Origin: Doryteuthis pealeii
Lineage: Eukaryota; Mollusca; Cephalopoda; Myopsida; Loliginidae
Length of the DNA: 64,000 nucleotides
Assembly (NCBI GenBank): GCA_023376005.1
Contig: CM042151.1
Coordinates: 72,968,105 to 73,032,104 of the forward strand
Reading direction: 5' to 3'
Positions within the stretch are counted from its first letter, which is position 1. Each line of letters opens with the position of its first letter. Position numbers and translations under genes: made by a program. Below, one piece after another: positions 47,100 to 59,479 of this stretch. Under the pieces are notes generated by a model. That model saw only the letters and a program-made list of their open reading frames with translations, had not been told where the DNA came from and searched no databases.

Positions 47100-48470
47100 A
47101 TTTCTATCTAATAATTTTTGGAGAAAACTCAATTGAAAAGTTAAGGTCCCACCCTTTTAGACAGAAAAAATATCGATGTATAATTTTTTCACTGATAATC
47201 TAACAGCCAATTATATACACAAATATCAGAGTAAAAAAGAATCTGCAAAAGATTTTTAAAAATTTTTTTACATTTAATTTTCCAATTTTTGGTACTTATT
47301 TTCTACCAGAGGCACTTCCTTAAAAGAATTTTTCTTCTATTCACACATTTTGCCTTTTGTCTTTTAATTTTGAAAGTATATCACCACACTGATATTTTGC
47401 GCCCCACCCCAAATAAGGGAGGGGGTCAAAGTAAAGTGACCTGAAAAAAAAAATCAGAAAGTTTTGAAAATTTAATTAAAATCGGATAATTCCCTGAGTT
47501 TTGGTAATTTTTTTTCAACCAGGGGGTTAAATTTATTTTGTAAAATACGTCTGTGATGTGAGAATTGTCAGATCCTAGTATATAAAAGTATATATTAATT
47601 AAAAAAGCAAATTAAGCTTTTTCAAGCAAATGACATTTCTTAGCATTTTTTTTTATTTCAGAATTCATGGACCATTTTACCAAAATGTGTATTCAAAAAT
47701 TTCTAAAAATTTTCTGATATAATTATTCAGACTTTTATCTCTATAGAAAAATTTTAAAATCATAATAGCAAAATATATTTTGTTCAGATTTAGAGGGTGA
47801 CCACATAAAAAATATTTCCCCAATATATTTTAAGAAAAAACTATTTTAAACATGAATTTATCTAAAGGTGAATAAGTATAGAAATTTTTGTGAAAATTTG
47901 ACTCTTGATTGATTTTTCATAGATTAAATAAATAAAAAAAGACTGTAATTAGTATTTGGCCACGTTAAAATTCAATTGATTTAATGGTGCAAAAATGTAA
48001 ACATTGTTTTCATCGTAGGTAGTACCAAAAATTTGTCTGCTATTCATTTTAAAAACGAATTAAAATTAATTAAATCTATTATTTAAGGCCAAACTTTTGT
48101 CTAAAATGATAAGTATAACATTAAAAAAAGAAAAATATCATTACATATGCAATTTATTTTTAATACATTTAAAAGGATTTTTTGTCAATTTCGATCCATT
48201 CGGCCATTTTGGCTCTTTTTGAATGGCTTGTAATGGCTTGTTTACAAATTCAATGTAACATTCGCGATTACAAAAAGATTTACCAAAAATCGGGGAATTA
48301 TCCGATTTTAATGAAATTTTCAGTATTGATTTATCAATTAAGGAATTTTATAATGCATCAGGAATTTTATTTCAAAACTTTAATTAAATATTTTTTCTAT
48401 GAAATATTAATATATAAAATTCATTTAAAATAAAAATATTCTGATGTTAAGTTTAAAATGTTATATTTTT
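47100..48470. repeat. AT-rich repeat family E, long copy
   Basis: Contains the family landmarks AAATCGGATAATTCCCTGA, GGGTCAAAGTAAAGTGACC, GGTAGTACCAAAAATTTG and, inverted, AAAAATCGGGGAATTATCCG with AATGAAATTTTCAGTATTG. Family E recurs about eight times from 46.7 to 59.1 kb. The copy at 50306-51120 shows it is a DNA element with an 8-bp target site. An open frame at 48182-48433 is chance. Confidence 0.65.
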
Positions 48471-48960
48471 AGATTCTAGAAATAAATATCTATTTAATGC
48501 AAACCTTATTTTAGTCAAACAAAGTTGTAGGGACCGGATTAGCTCGGTGTTTGTAGGGACTGGATTTGCTGCTTGGTGTTTGTGATGGGTTGAAGAAGAT
48601 CCAAGTTTTGATCCCCACAATTTAAATATATAAGACTACAGAAATGTAGTTTCCGTAGAAAACAAAAGAAGAAGATAAAATTTATAAAAGAAACCACTTT
48701 ATATACAAAATATTACAATTAATATAGTCAGGGTTCCCACTCATTTTAGGAAACCATTTTCCAGGACGTTTCCAGGACATTTCCAGGACATTTTTAAAAT
48801 TTTCCAGGACAGCACTTATTCGCGGCAATTTTATAATTTACTATTATGTCTAATATTGACACATTAAGCCAGTTTAATTCTTACTTTTCTATGATGCTGG
48901 GTTAATCAAGTATCTTGAGTTCATTATAGATGATGACTACATCTATCAATTAATTATAGA

Positions 48961-49031
48961 GGGTGTCCATAAAGTCAGTGTGCAATTTAAAGTTATAAAT
49001 TAATTAAAGTGCAAACAGATTTTATGGACAA
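48961..49031. mobile_element. Short mariner-like fold-back fragment
   Basis: GGGTGTCCATAAAGTC at the left pairs with GATTTTATGGACA at the right across about 70 bases. The right outer terminus (ACCC) is missing. It lies inside the large hAT-like element 48729-53660. Confidence 0.5.
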
Positions 49032-49699
49032 AATGTACTATAAAATTGTCAGGCCTCCTGTTTTTGCTTAGCCATGATCACCATTGCTGTTTTTAAATTG
49101 GCAAATCAATTTAGATATTTTACCCCTCACCCTCCATGTTTGAAATAATTTTTTTTTATTGAATTTGTACAAATTTCAATAAACTCAAATTTCAAATATT
49201 TACCATACTGTGTTTCTCACTTTTTATCGACAAATATATGGAGATATTTCCCAATGCCCCTTCACTTTATATCTATATTATATTTTATATACTATTATAT
49301 ATTAAAGTTATATTTCAAAGTTAAAATATTAGATAGTGAAGCACATTGGAAAAGAAAACATCTCAAAGAAGCATATGTTTGACTGTAGTGACCTAGTATA
49401 GAGATGAACACAATATGGGAACCAATTATTAAAAAAACTGAATCAAATTGTTTTTAAAGTTAATTACTTTGAAAATAAAAATATCGAAAAACCCTGATGG
49501 CAAATTTTATGCCTTAAGTTGCACAGGAAACGCCAATAAACTTTTTCTAAATGATCATGATTCTTCTCGCGACATGTCAGAATGATAGGCATGCAAAAAC
49601 AATGGTCATTGTTTTTGAATGAGATCTTTTAAGGTTCTTCAATGCCTGTTTGATCAACTCTCAAACTGTTAAAAATAATTTCCCAGGTTGGATCATTAC

Positions 49700-49812
49700 T
49701 ATACTTGGATACAAAGGGAACACCTGAGGAAGGCTGGAGGATATAACAGCTGAAACATTATATGTATATACATACAATAAAGATGAGGACAACAATCCGA
49801 AAAATCAAAATT
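49700..49812 (+). repeat. Penelope-like terminus fragment
   Basis: ACACCTGAGGAAGGCTGGAG, ACAGCTGAAACATTAT and AAAGATGAGGACAACAATCC match the right arm of 61128-61405 in order. A single copy, inside the hAT-type element. Confidence 0.5.
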
Positions 49813-49934
49813 ATTCCTATCAAACCTCATCTCAAAAATATACTTCATGTTTACTTATGTTGTCATATTAGGCAGATGGGGGAGGGGATTGTGTTTTGTA
49901 CAAATTCATAAAAACAAAATGTTTTAAACAGAAC

Positions 49935-51255
49935 GGGTTGTTTGATTTTGTTTGGTTTGTTTTTTAGCATATCAACCTCAGTGGGTCATTTAATGCTGAC
50001 AAACTTTTGAAATAAAGTAATTCTTAATGGATAATCAATTTTTTTTACATATACATTTTTCTATTCAACCCACAGATGGGACCATAACAGGTACTACCAC
50101 TCCGGTAAAGAGTGAACCAGGAAGCAATGGTGATGAAGGGGTGCTCCACATTCCCCAGACCTCCAGAACTAGAACCTCACCATCAGATGTCATTCCTGGG
50201 ACCTTCAGCCACCACCACCTAGCACATATTATAAGAAGGGTTGATCATGGATTGATCAGAGGGGCTCTCTCCGACCCCCCATCTAAACTAAGTAATGGTC
50301 TAAGCTAGGTATACCCAATTTGTTAAAAAGTCCATGTTTTTACAATACAAATATACCCCCCCACACACACACATTCCAAAAAATAAGGATGCTACTCAGG
50401 TAGAAAATAAGTATCGAAAATCAGAAAATAAAATAAAAATAAAAACTAAAAAATAATTTTGGGATATTTAAAAAAAATTTTTTTTTTTTACTCATTTCAA
50501 TAATTATTTAATCTTTATTTAATTATTTATCTTATAAAAGAAAAAAGTATACATCAATATTTGCTCTGTTTAAAGGGGGCGGCGCTAATTTTCAATAGAG
50601 TTTGTGACAAAAAATTATTAGAGATTGATACTAAAGTAAAGTAGTTATTAAAAAAATATATTTTTAGAATATAATAATATGACATTTTAAACTTAACATC
50701 ATGAGACTCATATCTTAAATGAATTTTATATATTAATTTATCATAGCAGAAATACCTAATTAAATCAAAAAGTTTTTAACTAAAATAACTGATGCATTAT
50801 AAAATCCATTCATTGATAAATCAATACTGAAAATTTCATTAAAATCAGATAATTCCCAGATTTTTGGTAATTTTTTTTTTTTTTCAATCTAGTGTTAAAT
50901 TCATTTTGTAAACACGGATTTTACGGCAACTCCAGTGGCCATATTAAGTCATATTTGATAAAAATTGACCGAAAAAATAGTTTTAAATGTATTAAAAATA
51001 AATTACATGTGTAATATTATTTTGCTTTTTGTACTGAGACAAAAATTTGACCATAAATAATCAATTTAATTTTAATTAGTTTTTAAAATGAAAAGTAGAC
51101 AAAAAAAATAGGTATCCTTAGTCTAAGCAGAGTGTTGCATATCATGGACTGCTCATCCACAAAGATTCCATCCTTAAGCATCATGGGAAACCACACTATG
51201 GCCAACAGGTGGCTCAATTGCAGTCGGTGTATTCTAAAGACCCAGATGACAGGGC
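49935..51255 (-). repeat. Family B repeat split by a DNA element
   Basis: First part 49935-50305 (TTAGCATATCAACCTCAGTG to CTAAGTAATGGTCTAAGC), second part 51121-51255 (AGAGTGTTGCATATCATGGA onward). The element at 50306-51120 lies between them with an 8-bp target duplication. Confidence 0.82.
50306..51120. mobile_element. 815-bp DNA element splitting a family B repeat
   Basis: It interrupts a minus-oriented family B copy (49935-50305 and 51121-51255) and is flanked by a perfect 8-bp duplication GTCTAAGC (50298-50305, 51121-51128). Ends TAGGTATACCCAATTT and (inverse) TAAGGATACCTATTTT are imperfect inverted termini. The interior is the AT-rich family E sequence, which identifies family E as a DNA transposon family. 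No coding sequence. Confidence 0.8.
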
Positions 51256-51642
51256 TAAGAGCGGGTTATAAAATATCTAAATTGATGTGCCAATATAAAG
51301 CTGGTGGGGGGGGGTATAATTGTAGAATATCTACATATATTTGCCGATAAAAAGTGAAAAATACAGCACGTACATATTTGAAATTTGAATTTGTTTTGTA
51401 AAAGTATATGGTAAAAAAAAAAATTAAACCTGGGGAGGGGGTAAAATATCTAAATTGACTTGGTGATGAAAAGTGGGGTTGGGGTGGGGCATTGTAAAAT
51501 ATCTCCATTAATTTGCTGATAAAATGTGAAAAACATCACTCGGAAAATATCTATATTTGGCTAGAATTATGTCATGCCAGCAATTAAAAACAGCATAAAT
51601 TAGGGCAGGAATCCGGGATAACAAAACGTTCAAATGACCAAT

Positions 51643-52168
51643 AGTACTATTCGCAGAGTTCCATCCCGGCCTCCTGCCTTAAAAAAACGCTAGGCGGTGA
51701 TAGGTGTAAAAACAAACCCACCTATGAACGAAGTCCCTAGCTGAAGTGGTGCCTACTGTATATGAAAAAATAATTTGTCAATTGAAGGCGTTTTTATGGA
51801 TTAAAATTTTTTTTTTTTTTTTTTTTTAGTTTGAAGACGTTAAAAGTAAGCTATATTTTTAAAAAGGTTAAAATATTTACATTTACTTGTCGAAAAAAGA
51901 CTGGAGGTGATAAAATATCGCATTAACTTTTTGGGAAAAAGCGCTGTTTTTTGTGGTTTTTTAAAAATATTTTCAAAAATATGGCTTACTTTTAACACCT
52001 TCAAAACACTAAAAAAAATAATAATTTGTCGATAAAAACACCTTCAATCAACTGATTATTTTTTCATATACAGCAGGCACCGCTTCAGCTAGGAACTTCA
52101 TTCATAGGTGGGTTTGTTTTTTTATATATCACCACAGGAGACCGGGATGGAACTTTGCGAATAGTACC
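51643..52168. mobile_element. 526-bp fold-back element, GTACTATTCGC ends
   Basis: Arms of about 235 bases (51643-51880 and 51950-52168) are inverted copies, sharing GTTCCATCCCGG, AACAAACCCACCTATGAA and CCTAGCTGAAG. A perfect 8-bp duplication TGACCAAT lies at 51635-51642 and 52169-52176. Nearly the whole element is stem. Confidence 0.85.
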
Positions 52169-52184
52169 TGACCAATATTTCCAG

Positions 52185-52793
52185 GAGTGGGTGGGGGTAA
52201 AAAAGAACAATTTCCTCGTATATTCCTTTAAAATAAACTGAACCCTCATTTTATGTCCGTGTTTGTGCAATAAATATTTTTTTTTTTTTTGCACCCATTA
52301 TTTTACAATACTAAATATATTTTCTTTAATTATTTTAATATTCACTTCAATGTGTATATTCTAAAAGTTTTTATTTTGTGAGAATGGTTAGTTTTAAAGG
52401 CTCATTTTACAATTTAGGCATAAATTGGATCCTCTTTTTATGACCGTAATTTTGTTTTTTCGACGACGATGATTAAAATCTGACGTTTTTATTTTAGAGT
52501 ACCAAAGCCAAAAAGAAAAGAAATAACAACAAAGGGTAAACTTCAACTTTTTACTCGTAAATTCCTACCATGAAATTAGGCTTGGACATTTTATGGTAGG
52601 AATTTATGAGTAAAAAGTTGAAGTGTAAAAATGAACCCCCACTTTAAAACTAACCATTCTGACAAAATAAAAACTTTTAGAATATACACACTGAAGTGAA
52701 TATTAAAATAAATAAAGAATATAAAATGAGGGTTCAGTTTATTTTATGGTAGGAATATACGAGGAAATTGTTCTTTTTTACCTGGGTGGGGAG
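52185..52793. repeat. Second large inverted repeat with nested hairpin
   Basis: Outer arms (about 52185-52410 and 52640-52793) share AAAAAGAACAATTTCCTCGT, AACTGAACCCTCATTTTAT and AGAATATACACACTGAAGTG. Inside is a second hairpin (52542-52623) whose arms carry CTTCAACTTTTTACTC and CCTACCAT. Between them lies an exon-like scrap: TTTTATTTTAG followed by 14 codons ending in TAA at 52538 (STKAKKKRNNNKG). It abuts the fold-back element at 51643-52168. Confidence 0.75.
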
Positions 52794-53660
52794 TATTATC
52801 ACTGTAAAAAGAACACTTACTTTAACTGAGTTGAAATTGACATTTGATGTCCTTAAAAAACCGCTTGCTTGAAGACTTGCTAGGAAGGTGTGTTCCCCAA
52901 CCCCATCCCGTCAACATGACTAAAGAAAGTAACACTGCCAATTGTTGACAGTCGCTTCATCCCAACCCCACATCCGACAAACTACCGAGACTAAAATGGT
53001 TATCAACTTTTGTCTTAGGGAATTTTTTTACTTTCCAGTGTTTCCAAAAATGTTTAACAAACTTTTTTTGAATGAACATTAATTTTATTTAATTCTTAAA
53101 TGTATATATATTTTTTTAATTGTTCATTTTCAGTAAAAATTTTGCATATGTGCTATTCTATACAAGTACAGAAAATTCTTTTTAAATGTATAATTTTACG
53201 AGGTAGAGGGGGGAGTTTTGTAAAACGTAATTTATTTTTTTAACCTTTCTTTAACGAATACCTTATTATCTTTAGTCTGATGACAAATTCTTGATTTGTT
53301 CAGTGTCGTATAAAAATAAATCAAAATATTGCTACATGATGAAAGCGAAACTTCAAAATAGCCAATCAGAAGCATTTTTACTGCTTAATGAATATTTAGG
53401 AAATGTTGGGTAGGTTCATTGAGCAAAAACAAAACAAAAAAATAAAAAAAGTGTCTTTGTTATTTTACTAGTTATATTTGTTAACGGTAACAATAACATT
53501 AATTTTGTCTCAGATAATTCAATTTTTCCAGGACAAAAAAACGAAAATTTTCCAGGATTTTGAAAAAATACCCCCATCGTTTCAAGGTTTTCCAGTACTG
53601 GAAAACAAAAAAATTTTTTTCCAGGTTTTCAAGGTTTTCCAGGACGCGTGGGAACCCTGA

Positions 53661-54289
53661 TAGTGATAGTCAATTGTTCTTTCATTGATGTGTCTGTTGG
53701 TAGTTGTGTTTGCTGAGAGTGTAAGTTTGTTTATATTTTGTTCATTTGGAGTTGTCAAATTTGTAGCAGTTTTTTAAAACAATGTCTGTGATTGAAACTT
53801 GTATCGTATTGAGTAGGAGAGAGAGAGAAAATATAAAACGAAAAAATAGATGGACCTGTTGAGTCATATTTTATGTCTTCGGACAGCATCCTCTCTCCAT
53901 TGTGTTGAGTTAGTACCATCCACTCAGACTCTGTTGAGTTGGGGAGAGCGTACGCTCCAACTGAAGTTTTTCAGCTAAAAGGGTCTTTTTATAATTCTCT
54001 TTTGTCATTGTCTACGTGATCATTAAGTTAAATCTAATATTGGAATTTTCAAATATCAGCTGTTTTCTAATGATGTAAATATCGGATGATTTTGTAACAT
54101 TCTGATGGCGTACATATTTTCAATGGAATTTAAAACATTGTTTCTATTGTTGCTAAAATTTATTCGATTATCTTTTGTTTACATAATTCTAAACTTAACA
54201 TATACAATTGTAAAATTACTTGTTTCAGAAAACTTAATTATTTTAATTTATTCAATTCCACATGCCGTAAAAATATAGGGGCCAAATCC
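53661..54289. other. Nothing assigned
   Basis: Right flank of the large hAT-type element; a GAGAGAGAGAG run at 53818-53828 and TGTTGAGTTAGTACCATCCA / TCTGTTGAGTTGGGGAGAGC near 53900-53950. No open frame. Confidence 0.45.
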
Positions 54290-56600
54290 CTATAAAGTAT
54301 ACGTCTTGAAGAAATACTCTATTGAAAATGTGCTCCCCCCACACACTTTTAAGCAGAAAAATGTATAATTTTTTCTTTTATAAGATAATAGCCAATTAAA
54401 TAATTATCGAAATTAGTAAAAAAGAAATCTCCAAAAAATTAATTATTTATTATTTTTTGATTTTCAGTACTTATTTTCTTATAAAATATTCCACTTTAAA
54501 TTTTGTTTCTATTTACAACTTCGGTCTTTTATCTTTTTATTTATACTGTAATTAGAAGGGATCACCAATTCGGTCACGTGATCAGTTTAGGCCATCTTGA
54601 ATAAAACGGAAATAAATATTTCCGAAATTTGTTTATCAAAAATCTCGTAAAAAACAATTAAAGATCGTACAGGATTGTTACATAGAAAAACAGTTAATTC
54701 AAAGATCAAATTATCTGATTGGGAAAAATTACATCATTATCTTAAAAAATAAATAAACCTGTCTGTATTATATGCGAAAGGGTAATTTTCAGGCCGCAAT
54801 TTAGACAGAAAAAAAATACATATTATTACTCTCTTACGATTATGCAAAAATACATATGGTTGAATATAATGGACATACTTTTATGAATAAAATCTTTAAA
54901 AACTTTAATATTAAAATTTACTATTAAAATGAATAAAAACTTGAAAAAATTTAATCTTAAAATTTCACAGTGAAATTGACGTTAAAAAAATGTCTTCGGT
55001 TTTAGTATTAATTTTTAAAATCGAAAATGAAATGAAAATTTGAATAAGAGAAAAACTGATAGAATAATCAATATATACTTTTTATTCTAATTGATCGAAA
55101 AAGTTAAATAAAATAATTTTTTATGCTAAGAAAAACAAACTTTGGTTACTGAGAAGCTTCTCGTCTCTTTGTATAAAAACAAAACAAATATGTCATTTTT
55201 GCTCTTCCGTATATTCTAAGAATCACACATTACTATTCAAAAATAAAAATTACAAATTCTTTAAAAAATATTAATCTAGCTTGGATCGGACCAATTTTGA
55301 GTTCACCTGAATTCTAAAATTCATATATCTAAATATCCGTGAAAAATTCGATTTTTTCACGCAGAAAAATTTTTTTTTTATTTCATGCAGAAAATAAAAA
55401 TATTTAAGCACACAAAAGATTGAAAATCTCTTTAAAATTAATTTCTTAAAAAAAAAAAAAAAATTTTGACAATTTAATAGAATATAGTACATACCAATTA
55501 CAAAAGCAAAAAAAAGTTTTCAAATATTAATATTATGACATTTTTTGCATTTTTTATTTACGATTTCATTAGTTTTTCCTAAAAAACTACAGTTTGGTAC
55601 ATTATACAATTTCATTGATATAGTTATTCAGACTCTTATCTTTATAGAAAAAAAGTACAAAATTTTGTCATTTTTTTAATCTCATAAACAAAATGAAGGG
55701 GGGGGGGATAGACCTCGTAAAAAAATATTTCCCCTAATATATTTTAGAAAAAAACTATTTCAGATGTATTTACATCCAATGGTAAACATTTATGGAAATT
55801 TTTCGTGAAAATCAGACTATTAATTGATTTTTCATAGAATTTAAAAAAAAAACAACTCTTATCGTAACTTGTTTTTAGCTACGTTAAATTTCAGTTGATT
55901 TAACAGTGTAAAAATGAAAACATTGTTTTTCAATCATAATTTTCATTATTTCCGTAAGCTGAAAATTAAAAAAAAACCAGGAGTTTGTTTAATGTTTTTT
56001 CTTTCGAATGGAAAAAAATTTTCAAGAAAATATAAATTTTTCTGCAAGTTTCATTGTGTTAAATATAGGGGGGGGGGTAAATTTCACGGGGTGGAGGGAT
56101 TGGTGGTACCTAGTAATTAGTATCAAACAAGGACTAACTTGCCAATATTTTACACCCCGAAGTAAAGGGGGGTGTCAAAGTTAAGTGACCTGAAAAAATG
56201 AGAAAGTTTTGAAATAAAATAAATAATGCATTATAAAGATCATTCATTAATTTATAAATAAACACTGAAAATTTCATTAAAATCCGATAATTCCCTGATT
56301 TTTGGTAAATTATTTTCTGTAGGGGGGGGGGGGGGCTAAAGTCATTTTTCAAAAACGCATTTTAGGCCAATTTTGGGACTACCTAGTTTTCGTTCTTAAT
56401 TTTCATTATTTTCGTAAAATGAAAATTTAAAAAAAAATCATCTGGAGTTTAAAAAAAAAATGTTTCTCCTTTTGAATGGTTCAAAAACTTTGACGATAAT
56501 ATTAACCTTTATTGAAGTTTCATTGTGGTAAATATAGGGGAGGGGGGGTAAATTTGACATTTCGAATTGGAGATCCCTAGAACCAGATAATAAAAAGCCA
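54290..56600. repeat. Family E, several degenerate copies
   Basis: Blocks with AAGCAGAAAAATGTATAATT, AATAGCCAATTAAATAATT (54340-54420), GACCTCGTAAAAAAATATTT (55710), GTCAAAGTTAAGTGACCTG (56176), AAAATCCGATAATTCCCTGA (56278) and two AAATATAGGGG runs (56060, 56530). Frames are broken; only repeat sequence is visible. Confidence 0.55.
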
Positions 56601-57059
56601 AAAAAAAAAAATTTTTTTAAATAAAACAAAAACAAATCCAAAACAAAATAAAACTATTTATCAGAGAAATGGAAAACCTCTTTCTATAGAATATGAATTT
56701 TATTTCTCAACCCATATTTAAAAAAATCATTTTGATAAAGAAACGAGAAAACATTTAATTGGTCGTTTAAGTTTTGTCAATTTAAAAAAAAAAAAATAAA
56801 ATGATTTAATTAAAACTTACTTTTGTTTCATTTTTTTAAATAATCATCTGATGAACAGATTTAAGTTTTCAAAAGGAAAATTATGAAATAATTCAAATAA
56901 TTTCAGTGAATTGATAATTGTTTCCAACATTTCTTCACGTCCCGAACAATTTCATTTAGTTGTTACCAAGGTAGAGTAATTGGCGGTGTAATACAAAAAT
57001 AGTTCCTAGAAAATAATTATCGTCATAGGACTAATCTAGATACCAACAATTTTGTCATC

Positions 57060-57560
57060 ACAGACCTACTATTTTACAAAACTAATTCAATACCCCTGAT
57101 TGAATTTATTTTTACCAAAAAATCAGGGAACTATCCGATTTTAATGAAATTTTCAGAATTGATTAATCAATGAATGAATTTTATAATGCATCAGATATTT
57201 TATTTCAAAAGTTTCTGATTTTTTTCTCATGTCACTTAACTTTGACCTCCCCCTTATTCAAATATGAATATCAGTTGGTTTGTATATAATTGGAACTAAT
57301 TACAGAATAAATAAAAAGACAAAAGACCCAAAGTTGTGAATAGAAAAAAATTAAACAAACGATTTTTGTTGAAAATAAGTACTGAAAATCTGAAAAATTA
57401 AATGTAAGAAAAAAAAAAGCAAAAAACAAAAAAACAAAAAAAAAACAAAACAAAACAAAAAAACTGAAAACATTTTTATTTTACTCTGTTTTTGATGAAA
57501 AGATTTAAGCTGAGATTTCTCCATTAATTATTACATTAGCATACTAAAGTAAGCCTGTTA
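57060..57560. repeat. Family E copy, inverted relative to 56.2 kb
   Basis: AAAATCAGGGAACTATCCGA, AATGAAATTTTCAGAATTG, GATTAATCAATGAATGAATT, then TCACTTAACTTTGACCTCCC. It ends in an A/C-rich run near 57410-57460. Confidence 0.6.
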
Positions 57561-57829
57561 TTAAATAGTATTTGCTTTTAGAATCTAAAAATATGAAATT
57601 TTATAAAGAAAAGAACACTAGCGGCAGCACTCCTAGGTTTGTAATGGAGTTAACCACGAGTGTGGCTGACAGGTTAAGAGTCAAAGAAATAACACGAACA
57701 ACTAGAAATATGAATAAAAGACTTGTATTACATATAAAGAAATTGCAAACTTTAGTTTCGTTTGCGCAAATAATATTATTTGTCACTTAACTGGTGTATC
57801 CTGGGATAGGGTATTATCGGAGCCCTTAG

Positions 57830-58066
57830 CTACGGCCTTCTGATAAGTTCGGATATGATGGACTTCTGCTTGCGTCCGACTCCGATTCTGGTTGTCTGTT
57901 GAAAAATAGGAGCGACCCTTTTTTTTTTAGGTCTGTCCCCAGTGCTAGCTGGATCAGAAGAGGCATGAGTTTGCTTATTCGGCTTTGCCGCCAAAGTATG
58001 CTGGCTCATGATTGGTTGGTTTGAAACAGAGGCTCGAAGACAAGGGACGATAACCCACATACCCAA
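57830..58066 (-). other. Unrecognised basic open frame
   Basis: A 78-codon minus-strand frame with an internal Met at residue 20 (MSQHTLAAKPNKQTH...). It has a nuclear-localisation-like RPKKKRV and a basic tail RKQKSIISELIRRP. It is richer in G+C than its surroundings and is preceded by a CCAACCAAT motif. It could be the N-terminal scrap of a transposon protein. No family recognised and no supporting context. Confidence 0.2.
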
Positions 58067-58321
58067 GAATTTTTAATAATTTAAAACTTAAAATCATGCA
58101 CATTATACTTAATATGAATTTTATCTATTAATTAGGTATTTGAATTATTGCTCTAAAGGTCCATATGAATGGGGCTAACAGTAATATTCATTTTTAAAAA
58201 ATTGATTTATTTCCATTGAATCAGTTTGATTGAAACGATTCAGAAATTTAAAAGAAAGGTAAGTTCATTTTATTATTTATATTTTTTACTAAAACATTCA
58301 TAGTATAAAAATTAGATGTAT

Positions 58322-58609
58322 GGTTCTTATGATACGTTAGAAGGCTCATAGTAACCTTCCAACGTAGGTGAATATATACATAAATAAATCTGAACAAAGA
58401 CGTACAACATAACAACAATACAGACTTTATTGTCTGAGCACGTGGAACAATACATACATGACAAAATAAAAACAGATAGGAAGAAAGTCCTTTGTAAGTA
58501 AGAAACAGTTCATAAAGAATATGAGTCACTTACTGATAATTGGTGGCAAAACCCCCCACTTAATGGATAGAGACACCACGTATCTAGTCCATCTTTTGTG
58601 GATTCTAGA

Positions 58610-58677
<68 letters not shown>

Positions 58678-58800
58678 AGAGATTCCCGGGCTGCTGTTTA
58701 AATACCCAGATAGTAATGTCACCTACTGGCGAAACCCTGGCGCCAAGGGATGATAACCCTTTTAGACACAAGTTCATTCCAGCAGGGGAAGATAATCCCT
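58322..58800 (-). repeat. LTR-like unit (family I), second copy
   Basis: Reverse copy with AGACTTTATTGTCTGAGCACGTGG-type sequence (AATAAAGTCT on minus), GGTTACTATGAGCCTTC and the GA array. Two ORF-sized frames here are antisense readings of GA and repeat. Confidence 0.55.
58613..58677. repeat. (GA)n microsatellite within an LTR-like unit
   Basis: About 32 uninterrupted GA dinucleotides. It is inside the family I copy, at the place where the copy at 43500 has only CTCTCTTTCTCTAGG, so the array expanded after duplication. Confidence 0.95.
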
Positions 58801-58929
58801 ACAATAGTAATTAAAAATAGATTAGTTTTAACATTTGTTAATTTTAATATCAAGACATAGCCCTAAATATAGCCCAAGTGTTTTAGTCCCCAAAAGGTAG
58901 AGGCGCAAGTAACCAGAAAGAAATCTGCA

Positions 58930-59060
58930 ATATTCTTAATAAAATAATTGATGCATTATAAAATTCATTGATTGATAAGTCAACACTAAAATCTTTTATT
59001 AAAATCAGATAATTCCCTGATTTTTGGCAATTTTTTTTTCAATCTGGGTTAGTGATTAGT
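58930..59060. repeat. Family E fragment
   Basis: ATAATTGATGCATTATAAAA, AATCAGATAATTCCCTGATT and TTTGGCAATTTTTTTTTCAA. Confidence 0.6.
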
Positions 59061-59479
59061 TACTTAGCGGCCACCATAGTCTTAACATTTCTCAGTCAAT
59101 TTTTTGTAAACACGACCCACAAGAACCTTTTTTTTTTTAGGGCACTTCAGTTTTTTTCATGTTTGGAACAAAAAAAACAAAACAAAACAAAAAAAACACC
59201 CAAAACATTCATTTGAATAAAATATCAAGAAGATAGTAATTTTTCTGTACATAGTGTATTTTGTGGGGGATTAAATTAAAATTAAAATTAAAGATAGATA
59301 AATGAATAAAAAATAAACTCCCATGATCCTTCACCGGAAGAACCTTCCGTTCAAAAAAGGACCAACTTCCGACCCCCAAGATAATATCTTGACTTTTCGA
59401 GTTTAGGCCTTAATTGGATCTTGTCGTTCCTACTGGCCATGAAGATATTCCATTGCCACAGGCGGCAATGACCGGTCAA

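Larger units (their letters stand above)
48729..53660. mobile_element. 4.9-kb hAT-type element carrying nested insertions
   Basis: Left end CAGGGTTCCCACTCATTTTA with tandem TTTCCAGGACA motifs; right end with TTTTCCAGGTTTTCAAGG motifs, closing in GGACGCGTGGGAACCCTG. These are the two distinct ends of one known hAT-type design (terminal CAGGGTTCCCAC with subterminal CCAGGAC repeats). A 5-bp ATAGT flanks both sides. No transposase was recognised inside. The interior holds SINE-like family B (itself split), a TAGGTATACC element and two large inverted repeats. Confidence 0.65.

Noticed and set aside
58521..58814. RERERE-type coding frame
   Set aside because: Read through the GA microsatellite.
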